This document shows positions 12,001 to 23,904 of a stretch of DNA of 64,000 nt, piece after piece (the stretch's first letter is position 1; each line of letters starts with the position of its first letter). The notes under the pieces were generated by a model. That model ran no database searches, had not been told where the DNA came from, and saw nothing but the letters and a program-made list of their open reading frames with translations. The position numbers were made by a program, and so were the translations under genes. The stretch is from Brasenia schreberi (taxonomy: Eukaryota; Streptophyta; Magnoliopsida; Nymphaeales; Cabombaceae): the NCBI GenBank assembly GCA_036023115.1, contig JAYKKT010000080.1, positions 9,251,501-9,315,500 of the forward strand. The letters are read 5' to 3'.

Positions 12001-15000
12001 AACATAAAATCTCAAACCAAAATTAATGTTTGCAACAGAAATAGATAGTCTTTCATCCTTTGTCACGACGGATATAGCCTCTGTTAAGTCTAGCACGGAA
12101 GAGGCTGCTAATGAGGCATTGGAGATATGACATGCGAAAGAGAAATAGATAATGCAGAAGAAGAAACACTAACCTGGTTCTCCGTGGTCTCCCCTCTCCA
12201 ACACCCAATCTTTTCTGCAGATGTCATTTATTTTAGAACCTGGACATGCTCTACCTCTAATTGAATAATATCTAGGGCAACTACAAGAAATGGGCATGAA
12301 GTTATGGGCAAAACCAATAAACAAGTAGTTATGGATATATCTTAGGGCCCGTTGTATGCTAGAAATATAATTGAATGTCCTTCACAAGTTCTTGATGCTG
12401 TCACACAAGGATAAGCAATCAAATATCTATTACATATAAAACCACTACTTCGACATGTAAAAAGTAGTTGATTGACAAATAATAGTCAAACAATATAGAT
12501 AGTACGAGAGATTTGTAATATCACCATATTATTCTCATAAATTAAAAAATGCATGTACACGCGTACATACACAACAAAAAATGGATTAAATCACATGCAA
12601 GTGTTCATACATAAACACATGCATGCACCTCCACAATAATCAATTAATGCATGTATACACACAAACATGTACCCTATACTATGAACTCATTTGGAGTCGA
12701 CTTTGCAAGCCAAGATGGAAGACAACGGGATATGCCTTTCAAATCCTTTGACAACCCATCAGCTTCCGTCCTTGCTGCAAATGCCGAACCATCAGAAACA
12801 ACTCCATCAATGTTATCTATTGTATGAGCACTCTCATCATCATGCCCGTCAAATGAATTGAAATAACCCATATAGAAGAATTAGTGAACACTTAGAGTTT
12901 CATAAAATACACGAGGTGGAATAGATATAATTAGCCATACATTCACATAGATCCATTCTTACGTAACAACCGCACATTCTATTAGCTACCTAATTCCAAG
13001 ACTTTCTATACTCACTTCACATCAGAAAGATAACCGTGGAAACAAAACTCTTGTTGGTGATGCTCCATATAAAGAGCATTTACCAGAAGATTAATTGACT
13101 GGATATTTTCGTCAACTAGGGTGAGTTAATATCGAGGAACGACAAACAGAAAAAAGAGTGCAGGGTATGCAATCTCAAAAATAGAGTGGAATCAAAACTG
13201 TATTAAATATGGAATTCGATAGTCAGAGACTCGAAGCATCACAAGGAGGCAATAAAAGTAGGTATGAAGTGGTAAGTAATAATGTGCTGAACAACGTGAC
13301 TGTCATTTCCTAAAGCAAGGCGGAGGTCATATGATCACATTTGTCTTCAATTTCAAAAGAACCATACACCAAAACAACATTTGGGCGTGGAAAATAAGCC
13401 CTTGTATTTTTTGGTAGATTGTTTTTATGAACAATATGTTTAAGGAAAACAACGTATAACTTCACATTACTCACCTTGAATCTGGCCCGAGTTAGAGCAT
13501 TAAATGGTCTATGCATGCATAGGAAATTCAAGAGCATATGACCCCACTGTCAGTTTAAATTCAACAAGAGATGGAGAGAGAGATGGCGAAAGGCGGGGCC
13601 ATTGGAGAGGGACAACAGAGGGGGACCGCGGGACTACGTGTGAGGCGAGAGATGGAGAGAGATAGTGAGAGGTGGGGCCACGGGAGAGGGATAACAGAGC
13701 GGTGCTGCAGGATTGCGCGAGAGGCAAGAGACGGAGAGAGATGGCAAGAGGCTGGAGTCTGCTTCTGCGCGTGATGTGTGCATTAGGTTAGTAGAGGTGG
13801 CTATGCACTGGCCCTACTCTCGCTCACTCCACTTGCCTCAGGTCTGAAAAAACCCCTACCCTAACTTACACGAGCGGTGGGTGGCTCAGCCGTCAGGTGG
13901 CCACTAAGGCCATTAAAGGTAGGGCACTTATAGTGGATCAGTACCTCCTGAGTCACGCCTCCACTTTGCGTCACTGCGTCCACCACCCAAACTACATGTT
14001 TGACTCAATATACGTTGAGCAAACCTTGCCAAGTTCGGTGCATCTATACCAAAATGAGCCCACCATTCATTTGAAATAAAATGCTATAATGATTAATAAG
14101 AAACACATAGAGTCAATTAATTAATAACTTAAATGAATATCAATAAAAACATAAGGAGCGAAGTTGGATTGCAATTGACCTTCTAAAATCTCCAACACTA
14201 TGTATATACTTGCTTAACTCTAAATGGATATTACAACGAGTAGATTAATCTTCAAATAAGATTAATTGCATTTAATATACCCTTTTTCACTTTTTCATCC
14301 TCCACAAATTTAGGAGAAAAACGAATAGAAGGGTTAAGGAAATATGCAGCAACATACAAATCGAGATGTATTTGGTGGTTCTAACGTGCATCAATTATCT
14401 TTCAAACATTCTTTAGAAGTCACCGCTTGCGGTCAAGATTTGGTTGTATTTCCAATTTGGCCTTATCCATAGCATCATATATATAAGGCATAACAGGTCT
14501 ATCTTTACTATCCACCATCCTCGTTACCTTAACTAAAGGTACAAATATCCTCAAAATTTTGTTGTAACTTTTCCAAAAATCAGCATTAGAAACATCTGTT
14601 ACAACAATCCCCTTTCTCTTTCTAGACCAACTAATAGAGCCCTATTCATTATATACAAACAAATTTTTCAATGCATTTTTCTCTATGATAAGACTTTGCA
14701 CATTAATAACATTTATAGCAAATCTTGTCAATGAATGCCTAATCAATTCCCTTTCACCTGTATGAATTTGCATCAAATGCAATACAGAAGAATGATTATA
14801 AATAAACTTTGTAATATTTCTACATGCATCTATAGTCTCCCTTATTTCATCCATTGCACTCAAATCTTCAAGGAATAAGCCTATGCAATGTGCAACACAT
14901 GGAGTCCATACTAAGGTTAGATGGTTTGCCTCAAGCATCTTACTAGCTGCTCTAAAATTTGCAGCATTATTAGTAATGAATTGAACAACATTTGAAACAC

Positions 15001-18000
15001 CTGCTTCCTCAACTTCCTCGAAAATAGAGAGTAAATTATCTGCGGTTTTATCAATATGAGATAAGTCATATGATTTCAAAAATAATGTGCCTTTGAGACA
15101 ATATACTAGGAAGTTTTATCATAGACCTATGCTTACCATTTGTCCAACCATCATCCATAACAGAACATCCCATATCCTTTCACGACTCCCTAAATTCACA
15201 ACTCCATGCATTAATAATATCAACCAATTTCTGCAATAATGTGCCCCTTAAAGCATGATAAGTAGGGACTCTATAACCCGATCCCACACTAGCAACATCC
15301 GTCATACTTTAAAAAGAAAATTAGTTTGAAACATTGAAAGGGAGGCAATTTTTATACAAAAATTCAGCACACTTCAAATCTACTTTCTCAATTACTTCCT
15401 TTGAAGTCGTAGCTGATCTAATGCCTGGTTGAGCTCCATGAGTCGTACGTGGGAAAAAAATGAAGGCATCCCACTAGAGCCACTACCTCCTCTAGTACCC
15501 CTCGTAGGCATCGGGCGAGTATAAGCTCTTCCAGTATAACAAGAGTCAACTCCACTGCTACTACCATAAGAACCTACACTTTTTCCCTTTTCTCACATTC
15601 TCCTCTCCTCTTCAGCCATCTCTTCTTTCATCTCAACTGCACCATAAAATTTATCACCACCATGACCATACATCTTTTGAGTAAAAGTATCTTCAAATGG
15701 TTAAGACATATTATAACCACTTATTTTTGTCCTCTCTCTCATCCTTGATCTCTTTTCTCCTTCGAAGCCTCCAATACCTTCTCAATCTCATACTTCACTG
15801 CTTCGGGAACCCGAGGACATGCACTAACATCCTTCTTGGTTCTTGCAAGGTGGTGTTTCATACGAGAAATACCACCATATTTTACAGCATTGCAAAACAT
15901 GCACTTGTTCACAAACCTATTGCCCAGAGTGTATATTTCTAAGTCGGATCGAATCGATCGGAAGCCATTAAGACAAGAGTGGACAACCAATAAGAAGGAA
16001 AAGGGTTTTTAGAGGTGAAGAATCACGGAATTTGCAAAACCCCCAATTTTTTCAAGTAAAAAATCAGGTAGAACGCCGAAAAGAGGTATGATACGGATTT
16101 GACAAAAACCCTAGAGATGAGGAGTTGGATTGGGTGAAATACTTGAGAATATTGTGAAAAAACTACGAAATCAATAAGAACAAGGTAAGAAGAGGATCTG
16201 AAAGCAAGGAAATGGCGTGAAAAAGGGTTTGACAATAAGCACAAATGAAATCCATAAGTTTCGGATTTTCAAAATTTTTAACATAAAAATCAACATCGAC
16301 TCGTACGATACGGGATGTATTGTATGATGCGGTGTAATACACCTCCTTATCGTATGATATGACACAATAAATCACAATAAGTGATACAATCCCCTATATT
16401 GTACCATATCTTTGATATGCTATAAAATCGTAAGTATCAACTAACTCCTTTACAACTGTTTTATAGTTAGCATTATCTGTAATTAATTAGTCTATATTTT
16501 CAAGCCCAACCTTCAATATCACCTTATCAGATTCTTGTCTTAGAACTTCTGCAATATGTCGCTCATGTGACATATCTAGTGATCTTCAAAACATAAGTCC
16601 TTTAGGATAATAAACAATGAAGTTTAATAAAGTTCTTCCTCGTCTATCTGCTCATCCATTTGCTATGATAGTATAATGTATGCCTGTCTCAAAGTTGAAC
16701 AATACTCTTAGACTTCAAGGACAATCTTATCCAATAGTTTTCTTTTAAACTTTTGATAAAATGACATCTTATACCTTAGGCCAATGTTAGCAATGGCATC
16801 TACCATTACTTGAAAATGAAAATAATTTACTGCATTAAATGGAATGCATGTATAATAAAACCATCTCTCACTGCAAGGTTTGTCTGCTCATGCAATTGCT
16901 CTAAAGCCATAGCGATACGAATTCCAGGTTGAGCCTCAAGTATAGTACTAGGAGGCAAAATGAACGTATACCAGAATAAGATCTTTTTTTAGCCTTTTTT
17001 CTTCTACCACTTGTAAACTCTTCAACAACCTTCTTTCCCTTAGTTGGTGGTCAAGAACTAATACTACCAATCTCTATCCTAGCATCAGAAGGGATGCTAT
17101 CATCACCATTACCAAATCCATTATCGAACATCTTTTTCCTCTAACATCCCTGCATCTTCTTTTTCTTATCTCTTCTTAACTATACTTTCAATCATCTGTA
17201 GACATTTTCATTTGTCATTTAATGGCTTCTGACACACTCCTAACTTTACCCATGCAAAGCTTAACATCTTTCTTAGTCTCTATTAGGTGATGTATAAAAT
17301 GATAAATTTCACTATTAATCACTTTCTCACAAAAAAATATTTGATTTTTAATATGTTTCCCTCAAATGCAGTACCCCACTGTCATGTCGGATCATGATAC
17401 CGAGATTGAGAGTCCTTTTAACACCCCTTCCTGACATCTACTTCAATCTTAATAAACCTTAAAATAAAAGCACTTCATAAATCCCCAATCTTTACTTCAT
17501 AAACCACCAAAACACGCAAATAGACTAATAAGAGTGTATCCCACTTCACAAATATAATGAAAAGATATTCATGCATTTTATATATTGTTATTCAAAAAAG
17601 AAAAAACAAGTAACACAAAAATACCAAATACACAAAGAAAAAAAAGGAAAAAAGTTATACCACAACCACCGGATTGTCGGTGTTGTCAATGTCAGAGTGA
17701 TGGTGAGTGACATTGAAGACCCTTGAAAACTATTGGAGATACTCACCCTAGCTAAAAGTCACCTTGGAGTAGTTAGAAGACGCACATGGAAGCCATAAAT
17801 GCAGGGTTTTGTTCGGATAGAAAACCTTTTATAAAGACTTAGGGTGTATCATACGATACGGGCCATACGTCTTATATCGTGTAATTCATGTTGTATCACA
17901 CGATACAAAATGACAAATTCTATTGTACGATACAACATGGTGTATCGACGTATCACACTACATCGTACGATACGGTGCGATACGGCTCACTAGCATTGAC

Positions 18001-20386
18001 CTTTCCAACTTATAGAGCATAGTAGAAAAATTTGGGTTTCTTGAGTAACCATTTGCTGGGTAACTTGCCAAGAACTGCCTGCTGGTTTAGAAACTTAAAT
18101 TTGTGGATTTGACAACTGGATGATTTTTGTTCTTATGATAACCTGAAACCCAATGAAAATGAAGATTCTTATCAAACTGAGAATTCAGTTATGGGTGAGT
18201 GGTGTGGTGTGTAAGATATCTCTGTGGAATCAAATGAAAGAAACAGATACTCTCATATGGTGCTACAAGAATGATGGATCCACTCCATGACGCCCTTTTA
18301 TAGGTCCGAATGGAACATTCAGCCTTAACCGAGTGCCTTGTTTAATTGGACAGAGGAGCCCCCAGGTGGTAGATTCATATGGTTGCTACTGAAGATTAAC
18401 ATAGAGTTATTTCTCCTCCCTTCTGTCTCTCCCATGAAAATATTTGGACTTCTGCCTGTCCACAAGAGCAGAAGTTTTATTCTTGGTTAGTTCCTTGAGA
18501 GAGATGATTAATACATCTGAGTGCATGAGAACGTAAAAAAGATGGGCTGTAATTATGTGGTTTTTGCTTTAAAAACAATTAGGAAAGTTTCTGTGGGCAC
18601 TTGTGAATTTTGTGTGGAAATTCCTGATACGGGGATAAGGGAGCTATTCATGGCCCCATCAAAGATAAAAGTATAGTGAGGATTACTTGGTGGTTCCTTA
18701 ACTGGAAAGAAAGATTAATAAAATCTTTGGGGCCTGAATAAATCCATCACTATCAATGCTTTTTTCAAGGAACCCTGTTATTAAACGATGTTGGTTGGGG
18801 GACTGGGTGGGGGTTGATTCCTTCAAGAGAGCATGTGCAACGCTTTTATTTTACAAGTCTTGGATACCGTCAAATGAAACCCTGGGATATAGCAGTTCAG
18901 CTTTTTGCGTACTTCTAAGAAACTGTGAGTGTTATATTATATTGCTTGTGTATTTTACAGTTGATCATTGACATGATGAGTTACTATGGCAGGTAAAGCA
19001 AATGATTGTCGCCATTCTTAATGAATCTGGTACGCTGCTTTCGGATGAACTTCTTGAAGCTATTATTGATAAGGTAGATAAATAATAAGGCTACTTGCAA
19101 TCCTTGAATATACATAAATGCTGATGCAACTTATATAATTTGTTTCAAGACTTTCTTGGAGGCAGATGCAGACATGGATGGAAAAATTAACAGAGATGAC
19201 TGGAAATACTTTGTCATGCAACGGCCTTCTCTTTTGAAGAACATGACTCTCCCTCACCTGAGGTATGCCAATTTCTTATTACTTGTTATCGTTGCTTCAT
19301 ACACTAGGGAGCAGCTTAGTTTTGTTGGTTAAATTCATTCGAGACATTAAGACCATCCTAAGTGCCTTAACTAGAACTGCCTTACGACCATTGCACATAT
19401 AGTGATATTTTGGTCATACGTTCTTGTAAAGTCTGCTAGGCTCAGTATCAATATATGTTTCTCTCTGCTGAGTGTCCTGGTGGTCAGACGTGGTACCTCA
19501 CTTTCTGAGCCGGCATATGAACACATTGATTTTTCGCTCTAGGTGGAACCTTTTTAATAATGTAAACTTCCAAACCTTAACCTTGCTGCCCATTCAAGGC
19601 TTCAGGTCTGGGGTTCCATTGCTGATGACTCCAAGACTGACTCCATCCCTGGTGGATTTTGTTGCTGTTCCCCTCCCATCTGTGTGTGTGTGTGCACGTG
19701 CATGCACGTGTGTGGGTGTGCAAATCCCAACCCATGGTTGCACCACAAGAGGGCTCAAACAATGATGGCAACTACTATTGCTCGGTTACAGCCTTCTTGA
19801 TTTTTTTGTTTTGGAATATGATTGATGATGAAGGGACTCTTGATTGCTATGAAGAAATACACAAGATTCTCTCTCTCTGAAAACAATGTGGTCCAACACC
19901 AGAAGGGTCCATCATCAATTAATTTGTCTTCCTGTTTTCTCCTTTTTCTTTTTCTATCAAACACACAAACGATATTCAGGTCAGGAAAGTAAAGGATTAA
20001 AAAACAGTCGATCATAGTTTTTCTTACCTATGATCCAAGGCTTTTTAATTCTTGACTAAGGTCGGCCCTTAAGTGTGACAACCACAGCTACCACAGTAAC
20101 ACGGTTGTGACGACCCATTTTTGTTATTTTTGGTAATTCTATTCTTTAAAAATGACTTCTTATTATTTTTACTGGCTGTTTTTTAATTACCATATGGTCG
20201 TAACGGTGCCATAGAATGCATAGCTGACGATCATGTGATTCTTATACTCTTGATATACTGAAACTAAACAAATTGATTAGGATGATTTATATGAGTTGCT
20301 TGCTTGCTTACGCATATAACAATGCACGCAGAGACGTTACTACTGTCTTTCCAAGTTTTATCTTCCATTCTGAAGTTGATGACTAG
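1..20386 (+). CDS. CBL10: Calcineurin B-like Ca2+ sensor, CBL10 type (5' partial, 8 exons)
   Basis: EF-hand Ca2+ sensor that in plants recruits and activates CIPK protein kinases at membranes in salt and ion homeostasis (family knowledge). Exons read from the sequence: 1-184, 281-363, 2532-2591, 3314-3422, 3521-3573, 18993-19073, 19150-19262, 20332-20386, all with GT-AG borders and matching phases, giving 245 visible residues. The frame is open at base 1, so the start codon is upstream. A hydrophobic stretch at visible residues 15-36 ([20 protein letters not shown]) replaces the N-myristoylation motif of most CBLs and is the CBL10 hallmark. EF loops are at about 115-126 (DQKRNG), 152-163 (DLRQTG) and 196-207 (DADMDG, the most canonical); the first EF hand is degenerate, as usual in CBLs. 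The C-terminal FPSF motif (residues 234-237) is the CIPK phosphorylation site. No stop or frameshift is visible. The intron between exons 5 and 6 is 15.4 kb and full of transposons. Confidence 0.95.
364..2531 (+). other. CBL10 intron 2 (2.2 kb)
   Basis: Intron between the exon ending DGLIHK and the exon starting EELQLALF. It holds a small MITE-like element, a TA/TG microsatellite at about 1745-1860 and a C homopolymer at about 2080-2096. No coding signal is seen; short open frames here are intronic. Confidence 0.8.
1662..1994. mobile_element. MITE-like element with short inverted ends
   Basis: Starts with TTAGACCTGAC and ends with its inverse GTCAGGTCTAA. The motif ACCTGACC/GGGTC recurs inside near both ends, and the middle is a TATG/TGTA microsatellite. 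Size (about 330 bp) and subterminal repeats resemble non-autonomous hAT-type MITEs. A clear 8-bp target duplication was not found, so the exact limits are uncertain. Confidence 0.4.
3574..4249 (+). other. Start of the giant CBL10 intron 5, no recognised element
   Basis: Begins with the donor GTAAGT at 3574. AT-rich sequence without a recognised repeat or gene, up to the 3' remnant of the copia fragment. The intron runs to the acceptor at 18992. Confidence 0.6.
4250..6312 (-). mobile_element. Ty1/copia pol fragment, decayed
   Basis: Reading the minus strand from right to left: an end-of-integrase segment with [15 protein letters not shown] and YKGYKCYDP (about 6250-6060), the linker, the start of the RVT_2 reverse transcriptase with [15 protein letters not shown] (near 5600), then [11 protein letters not shown] (near 5310), the region around the catalytic YVDD (near 5110), [14 protein letters not shown] and the segment ending YQRTVGKLI (5000-4810), then an RNase H region with KHIEVDCHF (near 4400) and LIDILMKP near 4310. 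Several stops and frameshifts break it, and one Asp codon of YVDD is gone. No LTR was recognised on either side, so this is an internal remnant. It abuts hAT sequence at about 6312. Confidence 0.8.
6313..7311 (-). mobile_element. hAT transposase, C-terminal half (pseudogene)
   Basis: Minus-strand remnant of an hAT transposase of the DUF659/dimerisation type. Recognisable pieces are [18 protein letters not shown] and [18 protein letters not shown] (7070-6850), then [13 protein letters not shown] and [20 protein letters not shown] (6800-6670), which match the plus-strand hAT copy at 10250-10830 nearly residue for residue. Frame is lost between the two pieces. The left side is cut by copia sequence at about 6312. 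The right side stops at the end of another hAT at 7312. It may be the 3' half of the same element whose 5' half lies at 16431-17998 (inference). Confidence 0.7.
7979..8150. repeat. Palindromic CGTATCG/CGATACG subterminal array
   Basis: About ten copies of CGTATCGTACGATACG-like palindromes in the left end of the nested hAT. Related arrays lie at 7330-7500, 9130-9215, 11570-11640, 16300-16400, 17845-17985, 33830-33905 and 34905-34970, always just inside hAT ends. In hAT elements such subterminal repeats are usually transposase binding sites (family knowledge). Confidence 0.7.
8151..8226. repeat. T-rich short tandem repeat
   Basis: About five copies of a 15-20 bp unit made of a T run followed by CAAA, directly after the CGTATCG palindromes of the nested hAT. 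Confidence 0.7.
9130..9172. repeat. (TACGA)n pentanucleotide array
   Basis: Roughly eight and a half perfect copies of the 5-bp unit TACGA inside the right end of the nested hAT. Confidence 0.85.
11808..12060. mobile_element. AGCGG-type repeat, left end (copy 1)
   Basis: Starts TGTTATCAATAGCGGTTAGCG, has further AGCGG motifs, a TA microsatellite, then a segment with TCTCTAATTTCTAAGAAATA that recurs at 54561 in copy 2. This defines a dispersed repeat family, probably a DNA transposon because of its AGCGG subterminal repeats. The opposite end was not located. Confidence 0.5.
12061..14140. other. Intronic sequence without recognised gene
   Basis: Inside CBL10 intron 5. Two minus-strand open frames (12674-12871 and 13310-13537) show no family resemblance and no splice context. 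Apart from the GA-rich tandem repeat at 13568-13760 nothing recognisable is seen. Confidence 0.5.
13568..13760. repeat. GA-rich imperfect tandem repeat (unit about 90 bp)
   Basis: Two full copies and a partial third of a unit that starts GAGATGGAGAGAGA and contains GGGGCCA followed by GGAGAGGGA and AACAGAG. First copy is at about 13568, second at about 13657. It is clearly more GC-rich than its surroundings. Confidence 0.6.
14141..16430 (-). mobile_element. hAT transposon, BED finger and DUF659 (minus strand, decayed)
   Basis: The minus strand encodes a BED-type zinc finger with [20 protein letters not shown] and [11 protein letters not shown] (15920-15800), then a Ser/Gly-rich linker (15600-15450). 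A DUF659-type catalytic region follows, with [20 protein letters not shown] and [16 protein letters not shown] (about 15000-14860) and [15 protein letters not shown] (14820-14770), as in plant hAT transposases. The order is N-terminus at right and C-terminus at left. CGTATC-type motifs lie at 16300-16400 near the right end. The coding region is broken by stops, and the C-terminal part is lost or unrecognisable left of 14600. The ends were not fixed by a target duplication. Confidence 0.75.
16431..17998 (-). mobile_element. hAT transposon, N-terminal half (minus strand, decayed)
   Basis: The minus strand begins with CAATGCTAGTGAGCCGTATCG (end at 17998), a CGTATC array, a promoter-like region, then transposase sequence. 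That sequence includes a BED-like part with [12 protein letters not shown] and ETKKDVKLC (17340-17260), a basic linker, and DUF659-type sequence ending near 16440. This matches, in reverse, the plus-strand hAT from its left end to about 9945. It is cut at about 16430 by the CGTATC-bearing end of the neighbouring hAT. The missing 3' half resembles 6313-7311, suggesting one element split by later insertions (inference). Confidence 0.65.
17999..18992 (+). other. End of CBL10 intron 5, no recognised element
   Basis: Unique-looking intron sequence that ends in the acceptor TATGGCAG before exon 6. Short open frames here (for example 18756-18971) are not supported by splice context or similarity. 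Confidence 0.6.
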
Positions 20387-21480
20387 AGAGACCAAGACAG
20401 GATTCGGGATTCTAGGTTGGACAGACCCTCGAAGAATTCTGGATGCCGGGTGCCTGAAGTCAAGGCGCGAATGATGAAGCCTCACAGGCATTAAGAGGAT
20501 GACAGATGGACAACCAAGCAATTTTTCCTGATGCTGCTGTCCTTTGGATTGCTCAGTTCAAGCCCACGCTGACTGATGCTGCCGGCAGATCATTATTGCA
20601 TTTCGCGCTATCTTATACTGTTGAGCCATGCAATTCTTCAGCATGCTAGACAAATTTCTTTAAATATGGCTGCATCCTTGTCATTCTTTCCTCATTGCTC
20701 CTGTTGGCGATGCTGTCTCGCCTCATTTGTATCATGGTTTTGGTTTCTTCAATTTTATGTTTATTTGTAATTGTAAATTCATCTGACAGTTCAATTCCTC
20801 CACAATTCCATTCTACATTTACGTCACAGAAACTGTTCTGATGCACCAAATGAAGGATGTGTGGACTCGATATCTGCACAGTATGAGGACATGCTTTATT
20901 GAATGATAGACCTCGGTGAGATGGATCAAACTAGTTATTAAACCAACCCACTATCCTTCAGCCAACTAGATGGTTACATGTGCTCTACTTTTCTCCTCTT
21001 TTTGTTACAATTAACCAGGTAAGCTACTCTGCTCTCTGTGCTGCTCTAATTCTGTTTTCCTACTCTTATAAACTTATCTCAAAGGTCAACATCAATACAT
21101 TCCCTGTTGGTCTTTCAAACATGATTTTTCATGCTGGAAATTTACTCTCAAATTGGTCAGGTGCTTATTACATTCGAGAATCATACAGTTTCTTCTTTAA
21201 ATAACACTCTAGGTTTAGGCAGACCCTTACCTGTTACAAACTAGAAAAGTAATATCTCAAAAGCTGACACGTGTTGGCAACCCATCACGTTGTCCGACGA
21301 CAGTTTTGATATTCAAATGGAATATGGAACAAAAGACGAGTTGTTCTTGTTTACTAATTATAGAGCTAAAAGCTTAGGCAATCATTTGAATTCGTTCAGA
21401 CAGAAAAAATCAAAATGATATGAGATGGTTGATTAAAACTTTGCTTCTGAATAATAGAAAATATCTACTTGTTATAGACA
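20387..21480. other. CBL10 3' UTR and downstream intergenic sequence
   Basis: Begins after the TAG stop at 20384-20386. No further coding signal is recognised. The 3' UTR end was not located. Confidence 0.5.
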
Positions 21481-21760
21481 TAATAGGTAGTCGGAACCAA
21501 CCTGGAACCAGAAGAGAACCAAGTCTAAAACATGCCGAAACGAGAACCAGACTTATGGAACCTGGAACTATAATACAACCCGACGGTTCAGATTGCCGGT
21601 TTCGATCCCTTTTCACAAGTTTTTAAATTTTTTCTTGTTGTTTTGTTTTTCTTAACTGAAATTGTAACTGGAACCGGCTGCTATGAACCATAATCAAAAC
21701 CAAGTGCAGGAATCCGATTCAATTGTGGTTCATGGTTCGAGCAAAGCAGAACTGACGGTT
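21481..21760. repeat. GAACC/GGTTC-rich repeat, copy 1
   Basis: Dense occurrences of GAACC and GGTTC (for example GGAACCAACCTGGAACC, GAGAACCAAG, GGAACCGG). Similar clusters occur at 23640-23880 and 24235-24300. The pattern resembles subterminal repeats of a DNA transposon family, but no termini were identified. Confidence 0.4.
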
Positions 21761-23639
21761 TTCAACGGTGTTACTATACATAAACCCATATGTAAACATA
21801 CACTTATTTTTGTTTCTTCTAAAAATGCCCTTTGCCGTTTCACCCTGATTTTCTCTCCTTCATCGTTTTCTGGTGCTAGGTGTTCTCTCAATCGCGGAGT
21901 GTGCATTGTCCGTCAGAGAATCTGCAGCTCATACATCTAACCTCATTCAGAACTTTCTTCATTCGATCTTGTGCTCAGCATTCTCTCGATCTCCGACCAT
22001 TTCATTTTTTTGTTGTTGTCGTTGTTGATATGCTCGCATGGATTGAAGGATCGTGTTTCATTGGATTGGAGGATAGTAATCGAATCGATTGAAATCAAGT
22101 TAGTTATGTTTTATATTATTTTTCAGATTTCTCTTTTCTTTCTACAATTGAGAGGTTACGGTGGTTGGAAAAGAGATGCGGCGTGGACGAGGTGTGGCAT
22201 TACAGGCAGTCTGTCCTGGCCGTGCTTGGTCTTTGTAGCTGATGCAGGCGGAGCACGTCCCATTATTTCCAATCGTGCGGCCCAAACACGGTCTTTCGTC
22301 TGAGTAGGTGCATGCGGGTCACGGACTCGACTCTATATGGCACATATAGGCATGATTTTCCTTGCAAGACCTATCCAACTCACGTCCTCCGAACTTCTTG
22401 TATATTCATGTATTTCAATAACAGTTTATTTGGATTTTGTTGTAAGAATGGCTTGGAGATGTGACGAGTAGAAAATTACATTGTTCGAAAAGGTGAAATG
22501 TCTTAAGGTTGATATATAGTAAATGATGGCGACGACAACCGGAGGAGGGGTAATAAAGTCATTATAGGTAGGTCGTCCTAGGATATGCTTACTCTTCAAG
22601 ATGGATTATGTAGTAGTTTCTTTAGGGTACCATGATCAAAGAGAGGTTCGTTTGAACCGACCCTAAACTATGGACCTGAATGTTTCGGTTTCTGTGAACA
22701 CTAAATGAGGGTTTAAGATTAATTTTGTACAGAAGTCTAGATAAAGTAGGTGGAGTCTATTAGTAATATAGTATAGTATGGTTCCTCACCCACCTATCAT
22801 TCTAAATACTTTGTATACAGTTTTCTTTTGTCCTCTGGTAGAGGTCTGCCCCATCTTGTAAATTAAAAATAAATAGGGTTTAAGATTAACGACCGTTCAC
22901 TTATTAGCAAAGCATATGTTTGATGTCGTTGGTGCAGAACGAAGAAAATGCCTTTGATATCCTGCAGTTGAAGAAGGCATTCGTCGTGAAAAATTATTTT
23001 CGGCTGTTCTGTTTCTTTTTTTCGACTTTCTAAGAGTCGGAATATGTCATATGGTCGTTTCAAACAATCAATCGTTCTTCTACCAACAGTCAGAATAAAC
23101 CCTTTTTCTACCCGTGAGAGTTTAATATTTTCAAAAGAGTAAAATTGTTCAATTTTGTAAATTAATGTAGTAGACATGATGTATGATGCCTTCGCATCGC
23201 ATAAAGAGAGAAGTTAGCCTTTTCTTTTCTATAGTGATGGCAATTTCGTGTTTCACACCGTGTTGGCATTTTGTCATATCGTGTTTTTCTCAGTAACACA
23301 TCAATCTCAAAGCACCCGTTCTTTTTTGTGTGTTATCTGAGATTAGCACAAACATGGCGAAAACACATAAACCCAGACATGACCACAGTTTTTTTTTCAG
23401 GTCGTGTCCAGGTTAGGTTGTGTGGTGACAGATACCGTAAACCCTAGTTCTCCACACTTTATTATGTGAACTGGGTCCTGGCTTTTCGGTCTTGCTTGGT
23501 CTTCAGGGAAAGTTTGATACCTCGCTTGGCTCCTTGATCCATTTATTCAAAAGCCTTTGTTTTCCTTTTGTACCGAAAGCCTTTTGTTATACAAAATCGA
23601 TGGTTCATGCTCACAAGTCCCCTGTGGCCGCCGTGAACC
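21761..23639. other. Intergenic sequence without recognised gene
   Basis: Mixed AT-rich sequence. The longest frames (21971-22303 plus, 22863-23177 minus) show no family resemblance, no promoter and no splice context. Confidence 0.5.
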
Positions 23640-23880
23640 TGGCCCAGCGGATTGAACCGGACAGTAACCGAACCAAGCTAGAACCAAGACACGTGGTTCC
23701 AAGTTACATTTTTTTTCTTGTTTTAAAATCTCACTTTTGTTTGATCAAATTTTTAAATGAAACCAGAACCACACCAGAACGGCAGAACGTGCCTAGAAAC
23801 GGACTCGGCACTGATAGAACCGAAACAAGACCTTGACCTGAAAAGAAGCTGGTTCAGTTTCTATTCCAGGTTTTCGTGGA
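23640..23880. repeat. GAACC/GGTTC-rich repeat, copy 2
   Basis: Contains GAACCGG, GAACCAAG, GGTTCC and ACCAGAACC repeatedly, the same pattern as 21481-21760. Its right end abuts the SINE-like sequence. Confidence 0.4.
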
Positions 23881-23904
23881 ACTGAAACTGACCTGAAGAG
23901 TTTT

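Noticed and set aside
12674..12871. Minus-strand 65-residue frame of normal composition
   Set aside because: No family resemblance, no splice context, and it lies inside a TE-filled intron; kept only as unassigned sequence.
13310..13537. Minus-strand 75-residue frame
   Set aside because: No recognisable domain or partner exons; antisense to CBL10 intron 5.
21971..22303. 110-residue plus-strand frame downstream of CBL10
   Set aside because: Hydrophobic low-complexity start, no similarity recognised, no promoter or splice evidence.
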